Below are positions 59,763 through 64,000 of a stretch of 64,000 nucleotides of DNA, one piece after another (within the stretch, counting starts at the first letter, position 1; each line of letters starts with the position of its first letter). Where the stretch lies: assembly GCF_000709345.1 (NCBI RefSeq), contig NZ_KL448323.1, forward strand, positions 2,082,259 through 2,146,258, given 5' to 3'. This DNA comes from Polaromonas glacialis (GTDB taxonomy: Bacteria; Pseudomonadota; Gammaproteobacteria; Burkholderiales; Burkholderiaceae_C). The position numbers were made by a program, and so were the translations under genes. A model generated the notes under the pieces. It saw nothing but the letters and a program-made list of their open reading frames with translations. It searched no databases and was not told where the DNA came from.

Positions 59763-60407
59763 ATGTGCAGCCACTACCAAACGCTCAAGAACCGGGCCAA
59801 ATTCGAAAAAGAATTCCGGGTGAAGTTGCCGCCCTACGAGGGGGTGTATGACGTATGGCCGACCTATCAAGCACTTTTTGTGAGGCGACCGCGCGAGGCG
59901 GATGCGGGTGATGAAGCGGTCCCCGACCGAGAGGCGATGGCGGGCGTGTTTGGCCTGATCCCGGCTTGGGCCAAAGACGACAAGTTTGCGCGCCGGACCT
60001 TCAACGCACGCAGCGAGACAGCAGCGTCCTTGCCGAGCTTTCGGGATGCCTGGCGCAAGGGGCACAAGTGCATCATTCCGGCCGATGCCATTTATGAGCC
60101 TGATTGGCGATCAGGCAAGGCCGTGGCCACGCGGATTGTCCGAAGCGACGGCGGCGCCATGGGATTGGCCGGGCTGTGGAGTGGCTGGAAGTCACCGGCT
60201 GGAGAATGGGTGCTCAGCTTCACCATGCTGACCATCAATGCGGACGAACATCCGCTGATGCGCAACTTTCACAAACCCGGGGACGAAAAGCGAATGGTCG
60301 TGATCTTGCCCGATGGTTGCCATGACGACTGGCTGACGGCTCCCGCCGAGCGTTCAATGGACTTCATGCGGCAGTTCCCGGCAGAACGAATGACGGCCAG
60401 CACCTGA
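59763..60407 (+). CDS. SRAP-domain protein (YedK/HMCES-like abasic-site binder)
   Basis: 214 residues from the ATG that places Cys2 directly after Met (MCSHYQT); upstream in-frame ATGs would bury this essential Cys. The family's catalytic Asn and Glu appear in FNARSETAA and IPADAIYEP, and the late MLTINADEHPLMRNFH segment corresponds to the conserved His region. SRAP proteins form a covalent link with abasic sites in single-stranded DNA and protect them. The gene lies between two accessory modules, and about 190 bp before it hold no signal. Confidence 0.9.
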   Translation: MCSHYQTLKNRAKFEKEFRVKLPPYEGVYDVWPTYQALFVRRPREADAGDEAVPDREAMAGVFGLIPAWAKDDKFARRTFNARSETAASLPSFRDAWRKGHKCIIPADAIYEPDWRSGKAVATRIVRSDGGAMGLAGLWSGWKSPAGEWVLSFTMLTINADEHPLMRNFHKPGDEKRMVVILPDGCHDDWLTAPAERSMDFMRQFPAERMTAST

Positions 60408-60479
60408 ATGGCGGGCATTGGGGGCCGCAAAGTCTGGCTGATCGAGCCACGGCAACCTTGGCCACCCGGGCAACCGGCT

Positions 60480-60710
60480 TCACAGCCGGAAGGGCATCAG
60501 CCTGAGGCCCAGCACGAAAGTTGCCGAGCCGGCAATCACCCAGGCCAGGTTTTCCGCATCGGCACCCCTGCGCGTGAAATGAAAGTACATCTCTTTCGCA
60601 AAGCCAAGCACCACCGGCGCGAGCGCTGCGGCAACGATGCCAAAAGGCGAAGCCATGGCCGAGCAGGCCATTCCGGCGAAAAAGTGAATCATTCTGGTGT
60701 TGCGGGCCAT
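60480..60710 (-). CDS. Small membrane protein, unknown
   Basis: 76 residues with two hydrophobic segments (FFAGMACSAMASPFGIVAAA and VIAGSATFVLGLRL) separated by a charged loop with FHFTRRGADAEN. No family recognised. It follows the VanZ-like gene by 59 bp on the same strand, and the two may be co-transcribed. Base composition matches the neighbourhood, so coding is plausible but unproven. Confidence 0.5.
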   Translation of the reverse strand: MARNTRMIHFFAGMACSAMASPFGIVAAALAPVVLGFAKEMYFHFTRRGADAENLAWVIAGSATFVLGLRLMPFRL

Positions 60711-60769
60711 GCTTGCGCTGCTCCCATCAAAATATCGAACAGTTCACAACAGCGCCGGGCGCCACCCGG

Positions 60770-61150
60770 TCACTGCCGGCTTGAACGGCCGGCGCCGGCC
60801 CATCTGCCGCGCAACGCCATGATCATCACGGCCAGCAAGGTGCCCGCCATGTCAATGCCCATATCAATCAGGCGCGGGTGCCGGTCAACGGCAAAAAACT
60901 GCAGCGCTTCGGTCATCAGCGCCAAGACCAGCGCCAGCAAGATCACCCGCCGGGCGGTGTAGGCCAGCGGACGCATCATGAGCAGCAGCGACATGCCGCA
61001 GAACACCACAAAGTGCGCCCACGACGACAATGAAAAAGGGACGTGAAGGCTTTGCTCCACACCATTGCGCCAGGCATTGGGCATTTGCGTACCAACGATC
61101 AGCACAAGAATATGCAGGCCGAACAGGCTCCAGGCGAGACGAGGGGACAT
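60770..61150 (-). CDS. VanZ-family membrane protein
   Basis: 126 residues from the ATG of MSPRLAWSLFG; the frame extends another 63 bp. Four membrane segments with the VanZ-type spacing: LHILVLIVGTQMP, WAHFVVFCGMSLLLM, VILLALVLALMTEALQFF and DMGIDMAGTLLAVMIM. The motif TEALQFF..DRHPRLIDMGIDMAGT is the family signature. VanZ proteins influence cell-wall or antibiotic tolerance in some bacteria, but the function in proteobacteria is unknown. The 208 bp between its start and vapC hold nothing recognisable. Confidence 0.8.
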   Translation of the reverse strand: MSPRLAWSLFGLHILVLIVGTQMPNAWRNGVEQSLHVPFSLSSWAHFVVFCGMSLLLMMRPLAYTARRVILLALVLALMTEALQFFAVDRHPRLIDMGIDMAGTLLAVMIMALRGRWAGAGRSSRQ

Positions 61151-61358
61151 CGGGCTTCTTTCTCGGGACAGGGCCTGTCGCCAGGCCGAAGGTTGAAACC
61201 AGCGCGCCCTCATGAGGCGCGGGGTGAATCGGCTATCTTATTAAATTTGGCTCAAGAATTGTCAGCACGCAAATCACAGCAGGAATCCTGGCGGTGGCAG
61301 TCCTGTGCGATGACTTTAACCACCGGGGCCAGGCCGTTTTTGCCAAGGAGGTGGATTT

Positions 61359-61766
61359 TCATGCGCTCAAATCCCACTCTTCCACGGCCAAACCGGGCAC
61401 ACGCAGGAATTCACGCGCGTTGTTGGTCACCAATACAGAGTCCTCGGCCATGGCATGTGCGGCAATCAGCAGGTCCATACCGCCAATAGTCTGCCCTGCC
61501 CGCTCCAGCGAAGCACGGATCCTGGCGTAGTGCTGGGTGGCGTCTGCGGGCCAGGGGCGCACTTCAAACCCCGCCAGCCATGCTTCAACCGTGGCAGAAA
61601 AGCGGACGGATGCAAGCTTTGCTGCGCCAAAGCGCAGTTCCGCCGCCACGATGGCAGACAGCCAGAGTTGCCCACGGTCCAACTCGGCGAAGCGCTCGAC
61701 CATGCAAGCGGGGCGGCGACGCAGTACATAGCTGCAAATATTAATATCCAGTGTCCGGCGCATCAT
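61359..61766 (-). CDS. vapC: VapC-type PIN-domain toxin (second module)
   Basis: 135 residues from the ATG at 61766; a TTG at 61775 would overlap the antitoxin stop. The first catalytic Asp is in RTLDINICSYVLRRRP, where the usual DTN reads DIN. Further acidic residues: IVAAELRFGA (Glu), GGMDLLIAAHAM (Asp) and VTNNAREFLRVPGLAVEEW at the end. These are PIN ribonucleases; the enterobacterial-type VapC of this group cut initiator tRNA. It is downstream of its vapB partner by 5 bp. The Thr-to-Ile change next to the first Asp is worth noting. Confidence 0.93.
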   Translation of the reverse strand: MMRRTLDINICSYVLRRRPACMVERFAELDRGQLWLSAIVAAELRFGAAKLASVRFSATVEAWLAGFEVRPWPADATQHYARIRASLERAGQTIGGMDLLIAAHAMAEDSVLVTNNAREFLRVPGLAVEEWDLSA

Positions 61767-61771
61767 GAGGG

Positions 61772-62023
61772 TCAAGACCAGTCGCGCGTTTGCGGCGGGC
61801 TGTCATTCCGCTCGGTGAGAAAGGTATCGGGCAAGGGCTCGGTAGCCTCATAAAAGCTCCTTAGCCAGTCAGCCATGCCCTGATCCGGCGAAGGCTCCGG
61901 CTGCACCCATAGGGCATTGCCCACTTGCTCGATACGAACTTCCTTGGCACTCAGACGCAATTTCGCCGGCAGACGGATGGCCTGGCTGCGGCCGCTCATG
62001 AAAAGTTTGGCAGTAATGCTCAT
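61772..62023 (-). CDS. vapB: VapB-type antitoxin, AbrB fold
   Basis: 83 residues from the ATG with CAGGAGATTTGT directly upstream. The AbrB/SpoVT segment SITAKLFMSGRSQAIRLPAKLRL is followed by VRIEQVGNALWVQPEP and an acidic tail, as in VapB partners of the DTNICSY-type VapC. It probably represses the operon together with the toxin. Confidence 0.93.
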   Translation of the reverse strand: MSITAKLFMSGRSQAIRLPAKLRLSAKEVRIEQVGNALWVQPEPSPDQGMADWLRSFYEATEPLPDTFLTERNDSPPQTRDWS

Positions 62024-62173
62024 ACAAATCTCCTGATGTAATAACACATTGGCATATTACATCGAATTCAGCTTTCGGGCTGTGCAGCGTACTGGTTGGC
62101 AACCCCGTCGCGGCAGGCACCGCATGGCCTCGAATTCATGGATGCCGGGCCCCCGGATCGGGTCCGGGGCCGG

Positions 62174-62337
62174 CTAAGGAACACGGAAATTTCCGGTTAC
62201 CCCTGTCATGCCGGGCTTGACCCGGCATCCATGAATTCGGGGCCATGGATTGCCCCGGATCAAGTCCGGGGCAGGCTCGTCAAGCCCGCAATGACAGCCA
62301 TCTGAAACCGGCAGTTTTGCAATTTCCGTTTTCCTAA
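62174..62337. repeat. Complete MITE-like palindromic element
   Basis: About 164 bp. One end reads CTAAGGAACACGGAAATTTC, the other, in reverse complement, CTTAGGAAAACGGAAATTGC, so termini are inverted repeats. The interior has ATGCCGGGCTTGACCCGGCAT and further GGCAATCC/GGATTGCC hairpins. It is related to the elements at 56142 and 63763. Fragments of the same sequence (GAATTCATGGATGCCGGGC) extend to the left at 62131-62150. Confidence 0.75.
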
Positions 62338-62380
62338 GCCCGGCATGACAGGGGTACACCGGAAATTTCCGCATCCCTTA
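62337..62380 (-). repeat. Truncated palindromic element at the DUF2281 stop codon
   Basis: On the minus strand it reads TAAGGGATGCGGAAATTTCC, then GGTGTACCCCTGTCATGCCG, the outer quarter of the element. Its first three bases are the stop codon (62378-62380) of the DUF2281 gene. The inner part is replaced by the adjoining complete element. Confidence 0.75.
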
Positions 62381-62608
62381 ATGCCACTCATTGCGCAATT
62401 TCTGCTGGATGGCCAATGGCGATTCGCTAAAGGTTTGGGTGTTTTCGAGCCCACCGCACAAACTGGCAAGGCTAATGTCTGCTGGTTGGCTGACTGTGCT
62501 TTTTTGCCTGGCGCGCAAAAAATCAGCAAATTCCAGCACCTCGGCCAGCAAAGGTTCGGGCAGGTTCTGGACTGCTTCAAGGAGCCGTTCTGAAGTTGTT
62601 GACATCAT
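62378..62608 (-). CDS. DUF2281 antitoxin-like protein, orphan
   Basis: 76 residues from the ATG with ACAGGACGCGC upstream; a second ATG follows at once. SERLLEAVQNLPEPLLAEVLEFADFLRARQ is the DUF2281 signature (shown in part: NLPEPLLAEVLEFADF), usually the antitoxin of a PIN toxin. No toxin gene follows; the gene runs into palindromic elements, and an IS element lies 60 bp upstream. The partner has probably been lost. Confidence 0.8.
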   Translation of the reverse strand: MMSTTSERLLEAVQNLPEPLLAEVLEFADFLRARQKSTVSQPADISLASLCGGLENTQTFSESPLAIQQKLRNEWH

Positions 62609-62667
62609 GCGCGTCCTGTTAATTTTTTTGACCAAAGTAGTTTAGTGGCTGCCGATAGCGAATGCAC

Positions 62668-63762
62668 GGGGCGTTGTTGCATAAATCCCCGTGATGGCGA
62701 AGCATCCCCCTGGCCCCCATTTTTTAGGCAACCCGGACGGAGTCCGGGCGTGCGAGCACCATCATGGGGTTGATGATTCCCACCCGCACAGCGACTTCTG
62801 CGTCCTGCACATCCACATCGCGCGCCCACAGCCTGTCGCCAGTCAAGGTCTTCAAGCGGTACATCACCAGGTTCTCCACCAAGGAGCGGCAGTGATAGCC
62901 GCTTTTATCCTTCCAGTCCTGCTTGACACTTTGGGCAATGTGGTCAATGGCCGCGTTACGCTCTGATGCTCCGGCCTGGCTGGCAGGCCAGTGAACGGCG
63001 CCTTCGACAGGAGGAGTGAGCGCCAGTGCGCCACATCCGGCAATGGCCGCGCGGGCTGCTTGGCTGTCGTAGGCGCCATCGCCTCCGACAATTTCCACCT
63101 TCGTCTCTGGCGGCAGTTGCGCCAGCAACTCGGGCAGCACGCTGGCGTCGTCCACGTCGCGGTGCGTCATCAACACGGCGCACACTTGCCCGGTTTTCGC
63201 GTCCAGCGCCAGGTGTACCTTGCGCCAGCTGCGCCGTTTGCTGTAGCCGTGCTTGCGCACTTTCCACTCGCCCTCGCCAAAGAGCTTTAGCCCGGTGCTG
63301 TCCACCAGCAGATGCACCGCCTCGCCCGCCTTGCGCAGCACCGGCAATGTCACCCGCAGCGACTTGGCCCTTCGGCTCAGCGTGCTGTAGTTGGGCACCG
63401 CCAAATCTGGCATCGCCAGGCGCTGCACGCTGATGGCGAACCCCTGCAGCGCCCGCAGCGGCAGGCGGTACACCGACTTGAGCGTCAAGTGCATCTGGAT
63501 CACCGTGTCGCTGTACGCCTGCGCACGCCCGCCTGGCGTTTGAAGCGCTGGCGAGAACATCCGTTCGTCCATCCAGACCGTCACATTTCCCCGCTCGATC
63601 AGGCCCGCGTTGTACTCGGGCCAGTTCTTGACCCGGTAAACACCTTTGGGCTGGCTGGGCAGGAGCGTGTCTTTTGGCATGTTCGGAGCAAAAGCACGAA
63701 GCCTAACCGGTACGTCAGCCTGCTTATCCGGATACTTTGGGGTATTTATGCAACAACGCCCC
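62668..63762 (-). mobile_element. IS5-family insertion sequence, 1095 bp
   Basis: Terminal inverted repeats GGGGCGTTGTTGCATAAAT plus CCCC (62668-62690) and, on the other end in reverse complement, GGGGCGTTGTTGCATAAATA plus CCCC (63739-63762). One transposase gene on the minus strand. No target-site duplication is seen (GCAC on the left, ATGG on the right), which suggests a rearrangement after insertion. The right end abuts a copy of the palindromic element. Confidence 0.9.
62724..63680 (-). CDS. IS5-family transposase
   Basis: 318 residues from the ATG of MPKDTLLPSQ; the frame begins at an ATG spanning the IS boundary. DDE motif: Asp in LLVDSTGLKLFGEGEW, Asp in VEIVGGDGAYDSQAARAA, and Glu in GASERNAAIDHI. 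N-terminal VKNWPEYNAGLIERGNVTVW and YRLPLRALQGF are typical of this IS5 branch. The frame is intact, so the element may be active. Confidence 0.95.
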   Translation of the reverse strand: MPKDTLLPSQPKGVYRVKNWPEYNAGLIERGNVTVWMDERMFSPALQTPGGRAQAYSDTVIQMHLTLKSVYRLPLRALQGFAISVQRLAMPDLAVPNYSTLSRRAKSLRVTLPVLRKAGEAVHLLVDSTGLKLFGEGEWKVRKHGYSKRRSWRKVHLALDAKTGQVCAVLMTHRDVDDASVLPELLAQLPPETKVEIVGGDGAYDSQAARAAIAGCGALALTPPVEGAVHWPASQAGASERNAAIDHIAQSVKQDWKDKSGYHCRSLVENLVMYRLKTLTGDRLWARDVDVQDAEVAVRVGIINPMMVLARPDSVRVA

Positions 63763-63855
63763 ATGGATTGCCCCGGATCAAGTCCAGGGCAGGCTCGTCA
63801 AGCCCGCAATGACAGCCATTTGAAACCGGCACTTTTGCAATTTCCGCTTCCCTTA
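63763..63855 (-). repeat. Palindromic element truncated by the IS, at a stop codon
   Basis: On the minus strand it starts TAAGGGAAGCGGAAATTGCA, then AAAGTGCCGGTTTCAAATGG, as in the valS element. It ends at the IS boundary. It is nearly identical, over about 90 bp, to 62243-62337. Its first triplet is the stop codon of the partial gene at the window end. Confidence 0.75.
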
Positions 63856-64000
63856 CATCTGCATGATTTCTCGCGCAAGCTGTCTAGGGGAACTCAGTGC
63901 AGGCATCATGAACCAGCGATCCAGCGCTTCTTTGCCAATGCGGACCATACCGGTGTGATTGGCAAGATCTGCGTCTATGCGAGGATCGTCATTGAAAAAA
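63853..64000 (-). CDS. C-terminal end of an unknown protein (runs off window)
   Basis: The minus strand is open from the window edge for 49 codons to TAA at 63853-63855. The sequence ends ALDRWFMMPALSSPRQLARE, IMQM. It is not recognised. The frame is free of stops and codon use looks normal, which supports a real gene end. Its stop coincides with the terminus of a palindromic element. Confidence 0.45.
   Translation of the reverse strand, partial: FFNDDPRIDADLANHTGMVRIGKEALDRWFMMPALSSPRQLAREIMQM

Noticed and set aside
62174..62380. Possible CRISPR array
   Set aside because: The repeats are palindromic units of unequal length, adjoin directly without unique spacers, and no cas genes are present.
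62664..63766. 4-bp target duplication for the IS5-family element
   Set aside because: Flanking bases are GCAC and ATGG; shifting the element boundaries by a few bases does not produce a match.

Overview
The window (high GC, densely coded) looks like chromosome from a betaproteobacterium of the order Burkholderiales, most likely family Comamonadaceae and plausibly Polaromonas or a close relative. This is inferred from gene content (argH divergent from a LytS/LytR-type pair, Bug-family binding protein, type II queF, DUF4331 and HupE/UreJ proteins) and from a dispersed short repeat with the core GCTATTGAATCAATAGC. It is inference from family knowledge, not a database result.

Layout. 1-9987: 3' part of a cyclic beta-1,2-glucan synthase (ndvB-like), an AI-2E family membrane protein, a LytTR two-component pair and argH. 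10011-11384: brnTA and vapBC toxin-antitoxin modules with likely operators. 11537-15246: an OmpR-family regulator/kinase operon and an HtrA/DegP protease, both preceded by the same direct-repeat box. 15496-17443: an SGNH hydrolase overlapping tail-to-tail with an OpgC-type membrane acyltransferase. 17578-28023: an alpha-2-macroglobulin with intact thioester, a BetT-type choline carrier and penicillin-binding protein PbpC. 28079-36276: a small zinc-ribbon protein, a frameshifted GspE/PilB-like ATPase, lldD, a hydrolase, a dihaem cytochrome c, a Bug-family binding protein and two small enzymes. 36417-42828: dinB, a 1307-residue fusion (glycosidase + glycosyltransferase + UDP-galactopyranose-mutase-like flavoprotein) and a crotonase. 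42883-47280: a four-gene envelope cluster of unknown function (DUF4331, small lipoprotein, TPR protein, HupE/UreJ-like membrane protein). 47503-58511: queF, a hydrolase, yaaA, an unusual UvrD-type helicase with ankyrin repeats, valS, galU, tusA and cysM. 58552-64000: tRNA-Leu(CAA) followed by an integrase remnant, yefM-yoeB, an SRAP protein, VanZ-like and other small membrane proteins, a second vapBC, an orphan DUF2281 antitoxin, palindromic elements and an IS5-family insertion sequence.

How the genes may work together. Several loci concern the envelope and osmotic adaptation: glucan synthase, OpgC acyltransferase, GalU (UDP-glucose supply), BetT, HtrA under a two-component system, and the macroglobulin/PbpC defence-repair pair. 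The 58.5-64 kb end is accessory DNA accumulated at a tRNA gene.

Two repeat families stand out. One (core GCTATT...AATAGC) lies at the 3' ends of genes and has been absorbed in frame into pbpC twice and into dinB once. The other is a palindromic MITE-like element whose terminus (TAAGGGA...) supplies the stop codon of three different genes. The most interesting candidates are the DUF4331/HupE cluster, the three-domain glycan protein, the RelE-like/UvrD/ankyrin protein and these stop-codon-linked repeats.
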